Source of the DNA: Galbula dea
Taxonomy: Eukaryota; Chordata; Aves; Piciformes; Galbulidae
NCBI GenBank assembly: GCA_013399015.1
Contig: VWZX01007387.1
Location: 702,740-766,739, forward strand
Direction of reading: 5' to 3'
Length of the DNA stretch: 64,000 bases
Position 1 is the first letter of the stretch. Each line of letters starts with the position of its first letter. Below are positions 48,926-59,880 of this stretch, piece by piece. The position numbers and the translations under genes were made by a program. Below the pieces are notes generated by a model. It saw only the letters and a program-made list of their open reading frames with translations. It was not told the DNA's origin and did not search any database.

Positions 48926-49234
48926 GTTTTCCATCAAATAAGTATCTGGGAATGATCTGAGGTCCCAGCAGCAAGTCTGTGCATATCACTGCTCACAGAA
49001 GACCTCCTGTAGCTAACAGTATGACTTTGGAACACCTCGAAAATCCAAACCAGATGAGTGCTGTGCCCATCTACATCAAAAAGCTTCTGTTTTTCAAACC
49101 ATCCTGTTGCTAGGTCAGAAAGCCTACGAGGTCTCAAGCTTCTGCGGGCTGTAGCATCCCATGTTTCAGGCAGGTTTAGGGAATCCATCCTAATAGAGCA
49201 GCTAAAGCTGAACTGGAAATTTCACTGTGCATAA

Positions 49235-49345
49235 AGAATGAAATTCACCTCCATGCTGAGAGCAGGCACAAGGCCAATATACCATTTAAGACCCATTTTT
49301 AGAGCTTAGTAAGACTTAAGTGGTGCACAGACCTTGGGTTAGCCT
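49235..49345. repeat. Fragment of an old amniote interspersed repeat
   Basis: 'gaatgaaattcacctccatg' then 'gagagcaggcacaaggccaa' then 'ccatttaagac' and 'gacttaagtgg' resemble the ordered modules 'gggtgaaattcacccc', 'agagggc..gcacaaggcc' and 'cttaagt' found dispersed in bird and reptile genomes. The family name is not resolved. Confidence 0.42.
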
Positions 49346-49969
49346 TTGGCAGGGGAGGGGATTTTACCCATAATAAACTAGCAAGAGCCCATAACACACA
49401 TTTCTGCAGGACCTTTGACAGGATGTCAGCTACAGAAACATAATAATCCAACAGACTTGTAACCACTGAGTCCACCTACTCTCCTCATATAAATAATAGG
49501 TCCAAGACAAAGGAAGTGGAAATGAGATGCTTGTGGTGAACTGCAGAGAGCCAAAGACCTTATAAGATACCCAGTACTTACATCTACACTTAATTAGGAG
49601 TGAAACTGCAGACATGAGACCTCAACATGTGGTATTCACATGTGGGCTCAAAAATACTGTCAGAGACAGTTTTCTTATGGTTAAAACGCTGAGGGTATGG
49701 TGCAGAGGGAAAGTCTGGAGATGCCTGATCAACAACCCCAGCACCCAGGGTGCTCTACCAACCCAAAGGCAGGAGCTGCTCCAGTGCTGTTTGCACAGAT
49801 GCCAAGTTTTGCCCTTGCACCCCATGTAAGCCAGACAGCGACAGAGAGGTCCCGAGACGTCTGCTCTGTGCACTGATTGAGCAGTTAAACCTAAACAAGA
49901 AGAAAGCTGAAATTCAGATGTTAGTGTCAAAACTAATAGGAAACAGGATGCAGCTGCAATGCAACCAGA
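49346..49969. other. Intron sequence between old-repeat fragments
   Basis: Nothing recognised. An open plus frame of 138 codons (49750-50166) runs from here into the next repeat fragment and is judged non-coding. Confidence 0.4.
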
Positions 49970-50045
49970 GTGGTCCAAATTCTGGTCTCAGTTACGATCC
50001 GGCGAGTCCAAGGCGAGCGCAGGGAGAACGCATCCTGGTCTACAT
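49970..50045. repeat. Fragment of an old amniote interspersed repeat
   Basis: 'tccaaattctggtctcagtt' followed by 'acgatccggcgagtcc' closely follows the recurrent sauropsid module 'ccaaattctgctctcagttacacc'. A local CpG cluster (nine CpG in about 45 bases) makes it look exon-like, but the repeat match explains it better. Confidence 0.45.
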
Positions 50046-50210
50046 TAATAAACAATTTTGTCTCCTAGACTTGAAAATAAACTTGGAACTTTTTGTGACC
50101 CTATGTAAAATCCCAGCAAGATTTTTCTCCAGGAATAGGCACAGGACAAAACTGTTTGTATCTTGATACCATTTGACTTCAGAGACACCTATAACAGTGT
50201 CAGGGGTCTA

Positions 50211-50276
50211 CTGGTGAAATCCCTGTTCCATCAAAATCGAGTGGAGTTTTGCCAAGGCACTCAGTGAAGGCTGAGT
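50211..50276. repeat. Old interspersed repeat module with inverted ends
   Basis: 'ctggtgaaatccctgttcca' and 'gagtggagttttgccaaggc', then 'ggctgagtttcacc', mirror the module 'gtgaaatcctggcccc...gggagttttgcc...ggatttcacc'. The two ends form a short inverted repeat. It is probably part of the same ancient insertion area as 49970-50045. Confidence 0.45.
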
Positions 50277-52379
50277 TTCACCTCAAATCTTCAAAGGAAT
50301 ATAATTTTCTGAAGAGGAAAACACAAATAAATGCTTTCCTACAGATATTTAAAGAAGATTCTAAAGCAGGTATCCAACTCAATGAAGACTACAAATTCGT
50401 GGATGTCACCTTCACTGGAGGTATGAACAATTCATCATGATTCCCATTTCTACAACACTGTAGTGAGTTGGACTAGCTCTCTGCAAACAAAACCAGAGAC
50501 ATCTGCAAATAGGATTTAAAAATCCTTTTTTTTTTTTTTAAACAAAATGATTAAAAGTTGAAGAAACACTTCCATATGGAAGAATCTTACCCCAACAGGT
50601 CACCACAGAGACACTTCAAACACAATAAAACAGGAAGCGCTAAAAAAAGCCTAGCAGCTCACAAAAAAACCCCCCACAATCTTTTCCACAGAAAACAAAA
50701 AAAAAAATACATGTCACCCTGGGTAGAAAACCCATTTGGCAGTGTAATGTGGCTTTAATCTGCTCAATTTGCTTATTATAGTAAAAGGGGTAGAGGAATT
50801 TTCAAGCAGTGGCCAAAAATACTGCAACGATATCCTCCCCTCAAAAAGTAAACTTACTTAAAGTGAATTAACTTCTTCAACTTCAATATTTCAAAGCTGA
50901 AAGTACCCTCACCAAAAAAAAACCCAAACCAAACCAACCCAGCCTCCTGTCCACAAAGGATGGTTTAGCTGCTCCAGCCCAGGACCTGGAATCATTTGTC
51001 TGTGCTGGGCTGTGCTCTGCTCCTGAGGCAGCCCTACAGTGCTTACAGGAGGTCAGGAGCAAACACTCAGCTCAGCTTTTTATGTGCCTCTTACTGGACT
51101 TGAGAAGGACAAATTTGAGGCACCACCAGGAGATAAAATATCCTGGAGTTCCTCACCCCTAAACTTAAGGGCCACAAGCATGGGGCTGGGAATGGAGCAT
51201 CAAGAGCAGAGCACGGAGGCACTGCTGGCACCAGAGCTGAATTCAGGATTACCTGAGGTCAGGAACAAATTGATGTGGAGCCTATCGATTTGCCAAATTG
51301 CTTATCAGGCTGGAGAGCCTTTAAAAACCAAGACAACAGTTAAAGGAGGTGGCTATAACCCAGAAAAACCACCTCTAAAGACTTGTGTGCCTACCCCAAC
51401 GCAAATGGGGCACAGGGAGGTTTTAGTTCCCATTACTCCTGATGTTCTCAACTCTACTGACTGAAATGAAACTTGATCATATAGGAAAATGTTATTTTCC
51501 AGCTTATCTACAATTAGAAAACTGTGTGTGTGACCAATTTGTACCCACTCACGGCAGGGGTGGGCACAGCGCTGAACTGGGTGCAAAGCCAACAGCATCC
51601 CTCCTCCTGGCTACAGAGATGCCTGGAGGAGGCCAACAAAGATAAGAGGAGGCAAAATTGAGGAAATCAAGGCTGCCTGCTCTTGATATTTAACATCCAT
51701 GAGTTATAAAAGACAGAAAGGTGCAAAAAGCTTAATAGTATTTGTGGCCGAAATTAGAACTTTAAAAGAAACTTATAGGGAACAGTAATGTATGCAATGA
51801 CATCTGGGACTGTAATCAGCAAACTGCTTTCAAGAGCTGCCAAAGCAAACAGCCAAATAACAAATCCACTTTACAGATCATCAATCTGGTCGGGCACTTG
51901 CCAAGGTAAATAGTACAAGGCTGAAGTTTGCTTTGCAAACCAGTGAGCTGGGAGTTTAGCAAGGCCTGCTTCCAGGACAGCGAGACTGGGGCTGTGTCCT
52001 CCTAGGGCTGGCAGAGAGAAAAGTTCAACAAGTCGATATTCAGGCAGTGATTCAGGGTGTGTAGAAAGATGAAATAGAATCAACATTGGGGATTACAGAA
52101 AACAAAACCCCAAATAAAAGAGATTCAGGTTATGTTCATAACTCATTTCATGATGATGACTATTAACACTGGTACAACTCAAAGAGAAACCCTCAGATAA
52201 AGCAGAGTTTCTCGTAATGCTGCTTTGCAGATTGGGCAACGTTTCATGGGAACTCCAAACCTAAGACTGAAAAAAATTAGTAGGAAATGAACCTTCTTTT
52301 ATTTTCAAATGAGATAAAATCTGGCTCCAACTGCCATATTTTACATTTTAGGGAAGAGGATATAAAACATCAAACAGTG
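50277..52379. other. Intron sequence without trusted exons
   Basis: T- and A-runs occur near 50527-50540, 50696-50707 and 50915-50923. No family or exon was recognised. Confidence 0.45.
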
Positions 52380-52680
52380 ATTTTATTTTTTTTTTCATTA
52401 TGAATGCAAGAAAGATAATTTATGGCGGCTGCAAAACATTTATTTAAGAAGCAAAGCCTTTCTGTTCTGTATGCAATTTATAAGGTTGTAAAAGAAAGAA
52501 GTGAAACAACTGCAGCCATAACATGTGCATTTATGAATAATAATTGCAAGTCCATTTTGATCAAGAAAACTTCTGCTTCGGAGTTCATTTTTCAGCTGAT
52601 TGGGAAATCCTCGAGTGCCAGCTCAGATTTGTTTAATGTTAACACTCTCAGCATAAAAGGGAGTTCAAGACAAAATTGCC
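52380..52680. promoter_or_regulatory. AT-rich candidate conserved non-coding element
   Basis: The block is complex AT-rich sequence with motifs such as 'atttatggcggctgcaaaac' and 'tttatgaataataattgcaa' (POU/homeodomain-like cores) and no recognised repeat. It is a composition-based candidate only. Confidence 0.28.
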
Positions 52681-53160
52681 CTGCAGTGCATGTCAAGAAC
52701 TGAACAGAGGAACAGCATGATGCAAAGTCTAATATTTCTGCCCTGGTGAGAGATGGTGTATTCCTGGTGGAAATTGCCTCAGCTCTCTCTACAACCCCAA
52801 ATATTTGATTTTTGCTGCAGTGAGGTGGGTGTGTTGCAACAGAGAGAGAGAGCAGAGCCTCCAGCCAGGCCATGTTGCATATGGCTTCTCATTCCCTCAC
52901 CTCAGAGCTAGACAGATATGGACTCTTTCCCTTACTGCAACCCAAACCCCATTGCTCAAGTGCTGTGTTGATAAACATCAACCAAATGTGATGAAATTGG
53001 CTCAGTGTTTACTGCAGGAGAGGTGACCATTAGCACAGCTGTCACATGACACGGATGCAATGCACAGTTCTGGGGCTATGTATGCATGTGGGCAATTAAA
53101 TGCACAGCTATCATTTTTTTCCTTTTTGGCATTAATTTGTCAGTTATCCTGGGAAGCAAC

Positions 53161-53280
53161 ACAGAATCATAGAATTGTTTGGGTTGGGGGAGACCTTTAA
53201 GATCATTGAGTCCAAGTGGTAACCCAGCACTGCCAAGTCACCACTAAACCATATCCCTCAGCACCACATCTATAACCTGC
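53161..53280 (-). mobile_element. CR1 LINE 3' end fragment
   Basis: Reverse-orientation CR1 terminus 'acagaatcatagaattgttt', then 'gacctttaagatcattgagt' and 'taacccagcactgccaagtc' and 'accactaaaccatatccctc'. It is the same 3' segment type as 28025-28227 and 38769-39071. Confidence 0.93.
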
Positions 53281-55307
53281 AGCAGTGCTCAGCATGTTGA
53301 GAACCTGCAGGTGACATGTTCCTTCAGTGCTCAGGAACCTGGTGTTGGGGTTGCCTCCAGCCACATCCAAGCTCCATCCCCTAAAGCACCAGCAGTCCCT
53401 GCTCCAGTACCCTATGGTTTGATCACTGTCACCTGCTTTGTAGTTATGCTAAGTGCCTCAGACTGTTACTCGAAGATTTTAGCTAATCAAACCATGATGG
53501 AGCATGGGAACAATTTAGAGCTGTAGTTGGAAATAAGTAAGTGGATCCCCCACAGGCACAAAAAAATCCTGATGACGAATCTTTCACGCTAATCAAGAGG
53601 TCCTGTATCCATAATGAGCCTCGTGAACGCCCCAACGGAGAGGCCAACCTCCCAGTAGGTCTTTATGGCACAGTTTGCTTTGAAAGGCTCAGTCCTCCAC
53701 TCAGACAGGACATGGATCTCTTTTTATTCCACAGGCTCCACAGCACATTGCCTTCTGCACAAGCAAATGCTGCTTTTCCACACTGGCCACCATGCTGCTG
53801 ACCCTCTTGGTACAGCATTGACCACCCACCCACTTCCTTATGCTCTAGCTCTAACAAGCCAACACCAGCCTTCAGCTCCCCTTGGTGAGACACAGGATTT
53901 TACTTATGTGGATATTTTCTATTTTGGGGAAGTTTTCCCTTCTACTTCTGTTACACTGGGGAAAAAAAAACAAACCAAAACCCTGCATCTGGTATCACAA
54001 TACAAACAGCTATGGCTACCCTAAACACTGAGCTTTTGGAGGCTTGGCAGGATCCCTGATCCACGCTGCAAGGAGCTGCCGGTGGCCAAATACACTGATA
54101 AAAAGGATGTGTAACTCCTCAACACTATCCATGATGGAAACAACTGCAGCTCTCACTGGAGGTCAGGACACACAGGAAAACAAGCCTACATGTGTAGCAG
54201 ATTACAACAAACACATGGCCAAGATGGACTCAACAGATCAAATGTTGGAATCGTACGATGACACATGGAAAAGTAGAGTTTAGCAAGGGGGGGAAAAAAA
54301 AAGCAACTGAAAAGCCCATATGTTCAATTAGCAAGATACAAAGCTTTTGTTGTATACCAAAAATAGCAAATAAAAGTCTGTTGTCATTTTTGGATCTCCA
54401 GATGTGTTTCATTTCCAGCTTCACATCTGAACGTGTGGACCTGCCTGAAGATGAAAGAGAAGAAAGTGTGGCAATGGCTGAAGGGAATAATTACATCAAA
54501 ACTCTTCCTTCCAAACAATGGGTGATTATGCTCCCCCGCACCTTACACAGCCCAGCCTGTGCTGCTCAGCCTCCAGCAGGCTTCTACCTGCTGTCCAGAG
54601 CAGGGAGAGCACCATAGCAGAGACATCATCTTGTGAAGATGATTCCTCCTTGTGCTGACAGTTGTAGGGACTGCCTCTCCCCTGTGCCATCATCCCACAG
54701 TGATGAAATGATATCCCCTGGGGAGCCACAGGCTAAGAGTGGAAACTCTCAGTGAGCAATGAAGAAAAATCTCTGTCTTGATGGTTACTTTTCAAGGAAT
54801 CCTAGAAGGATCAGGGTTTAGACCTCCTGAGCAGACTCACAAAGGGCAGATGCCAAGTCACGAGTGTAACAACTGCTACCTGGCCAGAGGTATAAAGAAA
54901 ACACCAGTCTATAACCAATAAACACAAGTTACTTAGGTAGCACTCAAACAAAACCAGATGCTCTCATCCACTGCAGGGTTCCCTTTTCTCTGTTTTCCTC
55001 CCCCCCCCATTGTTTTTCAACTGAAATTATGTTCAAACCAGGAACATTTGCCAATGATGTGATGACTTCCCAGATGAGTCTTCAGGTGTGCTACCCTAGT
55101 CTGAGATGCTACTGAATTAAGGCAGGAGTTTATTCAGTCAGCCTTCACAGAAGGAGAGGTAAAACTGTGAACACCATTGGCAGCTGAGTAGCACATACCT
55201 TTAGCAGAACACTTGGCTATGACTTATCCTGGTGGTCACCAGCACCATCTCCAAGCCCACACCTCCCAAGCAGCAACATGTTTATCCTGCAGGCATGGCT
55301 GTAGGGC
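53281..55307. other. Intron sequence; contains one weak exon-like segment
   Basis: A plus-strand segment at 53556-53654 has splice-like borders and an open frame (see findings) but is not called as a gene. The remainder is unique, with A-runs near 53960 and 54290 and a C-run near 55002-55009. Confidence 0.4.
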
Positions 55308-55462
55308 AGTATTATTATCTCTCATTCCCAAATGGAAAAACTGAAAGATGCAGAGATTAAGTTACATGCCCAGGATCACCCAAGAAGCCTGTGGCTGAGC
55401 TAGGATTAGACCTTGGAGCTCCCCAGTCCTTGCCCAGCTCTCAACCACAACACCATCCTTCC
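55308..55462 (-). repeat. MIR (CORE-SINE) copy
   Basis: In order, 'attattatctctcattccca', 'aatggaaaaactgaaagatg', 'cagagattaagttacatgcc', 'caggatcacccaagaagcct', 'gtggctgagctaggattaga' and 'ccttggagctccccagtcct' follow the reverse complement of the MIR consensus over about 150 bases. This is the clearest MIR copy in the window and predates the bird-mammal split. Confidence 0.85.
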
Positions 55463-57449
55463 TGAATGCTTTTATGTAGCTATATTTATCTTTATGTAGG
55501 GTCATCTTGGCTCCCATTATGAAAAGCACATATGGTTTCCAGTCCTCAAATTGCTTGGGTAAGGGTTAAATATTCAAATACAATGTTATTCCTGGCATTT
55601 ATAGAGAAGTTTCTCAGTGCCGATTCCAACATCCCATGGCTTTTTTGGAGCTGCTGCTCTGTATCCCTGATAGTTATAAATGGGCTTGTCACTTCCATGC
55701 CTGTGAATTGACAAAACCAAAGTTCTTTATCCAAAAGGATTGAAATTAGGCTCAATTATGAGAATGTGGCATTTCAATTTGCTAATCACATAATCATTAC
55801 AGTTGGAGAAGACCTCTGAGGTCATCAACTCCACCTAAGGCTCCCAAATGTTCTACCATGACTTTTATGATCATGTCACTGGCATCAACAGAATTTCAGG
55901 AAGAAGGAAAACCAGTGAATGCTGCTGCAGGGACCTGTCCTTGGGTAGCTTAATCCCATGAGCAAAAACTCCTCATCTTCAAGTGTCCTCACCATAAATC
56001 CTCAAGCCATAAACCCCCTTTGGACCACAGGGAACAGCTGCAGTGCACAAAAGGTTAATCAAAACAGAAATGACACTAATAACCACCCAAGGTAAACCAG
56101 CACCTCTTCCCACCATCATCTCACTGGCACTGCTGCTGGAATTATTACTCAAGGAGATCCAAATGGCAAAGCCACTAGTACTTAGCTGTCCTTAGGGGTC
56201 TATTCTGGGCATGAGTGTGTGGTTAAGGATTTTATTCCTGATTCAGCTAAACCAGAATTGCTGCACTTTGGTCACATCTGGATTGTCTGAGTAACCATGC
56301 TGGGATGCCAAGGGAGGAGCACTCAGCTCTCACCCCTGGGCAGGGGCTGCAGCAGGCAGGTACACTGGCCAAGGCAGGAGGGATGCACAGTTCTTACAGT
56401 CTGGGGTGCACCTGTCAACTTAATTCTTCTTGTTACCATAGCATGTTCTACTGCTATGTGTAACAACCAGAAAGAAGAAGAGAAAAGAAGATTTACTATC
56501 ATGCTCTATCTTCTAGGTTAGGAATGATTGATGGACTCTGTTTCTATCTGATTTTTGGTTCCACTCTGTGTAATGCATAGAGGAATAAGAGGAGTGAGTA
56601 ATACATTTTGCTCCTGGAAAGCTGCAGAGAAGCAAACCCACGCTGGGACATTACTGCCAGCAGATGTGGGACTCACCCAGCAAGTGCCAAGGGGCAGGAG
56701 CTCCCTGTATTCCCTGTGCAGTCACAGCAAACCTCTGAGTCCCTGCTGCTTCCCCACTGAATACCAAACTTGCAGCCCCAGGGAGGTTTTGTTACATGTC
56801 ATCATGTTTTTCAGCTCCTTCAGAGAGGATGTGGAATGATATCTGCATGCATTGTTTGGAGGGTACTGATAAACACCCCATACATGAAGGAAAACTTGCT
56901 GTTTCCACCTAATCTGGACCACATGCAGGTCTAAGATACCATGTTGTTTCTGCAACTGTTCACTTAATTATTTTTAAATAGATCAGCCACAAGATCCATG
57001 CAGCCAAAACAAGGAAGAGAAAACACACTCCACAGGCCAAAGGCAGTTGGATAAAAAACCCCTTCCTGCACTCATTAAAGACTGTCAGACAATCACCAGG
57101 CAGCACACTTTAGAAAGACCTGTTTACTCCATCATTACTAATATACAAGATACATTTAAAGTAAATAGGTTAGAAAAGCATTTGATCTCATTGCTATGTA
57201 GTGCAGAATCCCTGTAGACTGAATTTCCTGGTAGAGTGAACTATTCTGAGGTTCCTTGAAATCCCTGTTCCACTGCTAACACCAGCACTGCTCTGGTGAG
57301 CACAAGCTGCTGTCTGCAGCAAAACCCAGCCCAATTTACTTAATAATCCAATAGCTATGACCCAAATTCAGCAGGGGTCTAGGAAGTGATTGCAACCTTG
57401 CTACATGCCTTGCTGACTCCAGAAGCCAAAGTCTCAGCCAACATCACAG
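55463..57449. other. Intron sequence around a CR1 remnant
   Basis: Apart from the CR1 piece at 55784-55880 nothing was recognised. Confidence 0.45.
55784..55880 (-). mobile_element. Decayed CR1 LINE 3' end fragment
   Basis: 'taatcattacagttggagaa' then 'gacctctgaggtcatcaact' match the reverse CR1 terminus ('gttggaaaagacctctgagg...tcatcaagtcca'). The copy is more diverged than the others and loses similarity after about 95 bases. Confidence 0.7.
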
Positions 57450-57626
57450 GGTGCCCAAAGAGGTGATGGATGCCTCATCCCTGGAACCATTCCAGGTCAG
57501 GTTGGACAGGGCTGTGAGCAGCCTGATCTAGTTGAAGATGTCCCTGCTGACTGCAGGGGGGTTGGACTAGATGACCTTGAAAGGTCCTTTCCAACCCAAA
57601 CCATTCCATGATTCTATGATTCTGTG
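57450..57626 (+). mobile_element. CR1 LINE 3' end fragment
   Basis: It contains 'gtgcccaaagaggtgatgga', 'aggtcaggttggacagggct', 'gggttggactagatgacctt' and the terminus 'ccatgattctatgattctgt'. It looks comparatively little diverged. Confidence 0.94.
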
Positions 57627-59631
57627 CCTCTAAGATCACTGGTGGGGGTGTGAGCTCCTACCCACTGCCCCAGGCAGTGCCAGGAGTGCCCACCCAGCTG
57701 TCTGCCTGCCTGGCTCTTGGAATAAAACCCCTATAAAGCCACTTGGGTTTAGCAGTAGCTGCAGGAACATCTGCTCTGGCACCAAACTCCTTTTGAAAGT
57801 TTACTGCTGCTGTGTACTTCCCAGCCCTTCCCCTTGTCCCCATCCCCATCCCTCTGCTAGAGCACACCACGTGCTCTATCCTGCTCATACATGTGTTAAG
57901 GAAACATGCTCTGCTTGATCACTGAAACAATGCAAGAAGGGGTAAGGGGGGGAACCCAAACCCACAAACACCAAAAGCTTGCAGCAGCAGAGCTGAGGGG
58001 AAATGAACTGTGGGGTTGGAAGGAGAAGGCAGGGTCAGGGAAGGGCTGGGAGCCTCTTAAACTGGCTTTGCTGTGGGATAAGATGCTCATGTAACTACTC
58101 CCTTATTAGTGTTATTTTTTTAAAGCTGGATCATTTGACAGATCTGCTTTAAAAACATGTCATAAATGAGATCTGCTGCAATGGAACAGGAATATATGCC
58201 TACAGCTGCAGCCTGAAGGGAGCTGGGCTAATTTAGGCCAGCTGAAGACCTCAGCTTACATTATTCCCAACCTTTGCTTCACCAGGCTGAAGAGGGCAAC
58301 AAGTCCTAATTGCCCATGCACTCTTCCTCCCTCAGCTGTAACCTCTCTCTAGAAGATTCATTTTCTTGGTACTGAAGATTAAAAATAAATAAAATCAAAT
58401 TAAACACCCCCCCCAAAAGCTATCTTTTTAATTTCAGGTTTCATTTTGAAACAGCTGGAACACTTCCAGATCTTCAAAGTTTTGCCCAAAAATAGACAGC
58501 ATGTTCTGCAACTGATTTGAAAGATCTGTTCTGTTTATTTACTAATTCTACTACTACCACAACTGCTCTTTTAACAAAATAAACCCTCAGGTATTTGTTG
58601 CCATTCAGTCCCTGCCAGGGAGGCACCTGCATTTCTCAGCCATCCTCTGAGCAGGTTGTGATGCTCTGGCAGGGAAATGCTGGTAACTCCATAAATGGAT
58701 TACCTGGCACTCTTTATAACAGGGTGGCAGGAGAGCCCTTTGGCTTTTTAAAAGCCTAAATGCTTGAGAAGTGCCAGCAGACCTGAGGAGAGGAGCAGGT
58801 CTGGCACCCCTGCAAGCCCAGCTTCCCACCAAAACCAGGCAGGGGCAGCGATAACAGGAGCTGGAGCGGAGCTGCTCTTGCCTGTGCTGCACCAACAACA
58901 GCTCAGCACCAACATGCTGCCCACAGAGATGCCACTCTGGGGTGAGACAGGTCTCTTCTCACATACAGACTCCTCTAGAGGAGGAAGATAAGAAAAATAA
59001 CAAGCACATAGAGAGCATCCTGTAAAAACCTCTGTGTTTTCTCTCTGGAAGAGGCACAACCACAGCTCCTGCCTCTGCTACAGCATCCGAAGAGCAGGTC
59101 ACTTCATCTCAGAAGCTGTTTTACAGCTGTCTCAGCTGCACAGACAGTGAAAACCTCCTTACACTGAAAAGCATAACTCACTAATGCTTATAAAACAGTT
59201 GGTGCTTTCCACATGCAAGTGTGAGGAGGAGGCAGGGTGCTGCTGCTCTTTCAAGGAAATGTTCTGCAGCAATTACATGGTGAGAGACACCCCAGCACTG
59301 CCAAATGACAATATTAGGAAAGTATGTAGACAAAAAGCCAAAAGAGAAAACCTTTTTAATTATAATTTTGGCACTTAAGCAATGATTCCTATCTACAAGT
59401 CTCTCTGCAAGCTACTCGTGCTCCTGCTGATGGATGCACACAGTTTGGCGTGGAGGAGCTCAGGCTGGGGTTCACATGGGGCTGGCACGCTCCTCAGCCT
59501 TCCTGCTGGGGATGGGAGGTGCACCTACCATTCCACAGAAGGAGAAAAATGAGATGGAGAGGAAGCAGAAGTCCTGTTGCTCCCGTAGGATAGTGGAGGA
59601 AGCAGGTGATGGGAGTCTGGAGTCAGACTGG
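57627..59631. other. Intron sequence without trusted exons
   Basis: Unique sequence with a C-run near 58408-58415. Nothing was recognised. Confidence 0.45.
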
Positions 59632-59880
59632 GCTCTGGGGGTGCCCAGCAGGACTCTCCCTCCTCTCCCATGCCTCTCAATGTGAAAACTAGCCCTTGGA
59701 TATTTATTAGCCTCGCTCTGGGGGTGCCCAGCAGGACTCTCCCTCCTCTCCCATGCCTCTCAATGTGAAAACTAGCCCTTGGATATTTATTAGCCTCGCT
59801 CTGGGGGTGCCCAGCAGGACTCTCCCTCCTCTCCCATGCCTCTCAATGTGAAAACTAGCCCTTGGATATTTATTAGCCTC
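59632..59880. repeat. 83-bp tandem repeat, three identical copies
   Basis: Units at 59632-59714, 59715-59797 and 59798-59880 each start 'gctctgggggtgcccagcag' and end 'ggatatttattagcctc'. As far as I can read, all three are identical base for base. Identity points to very recent amplification (or an assembly duplication). Because 83 is not a multiple of three, no single repeated peptide is encoded; a minus open frame of 65 codons (59707-59904) merely crosses the units. Confidence 0.95.

Noticed and set aside
49750..50166. 138-codon plus-strand frame with a CpG cluster, first taken as a possible exon
   Set aside because: The CpG-rich part matches an old interspersed repeat module, which explains it better than coding.
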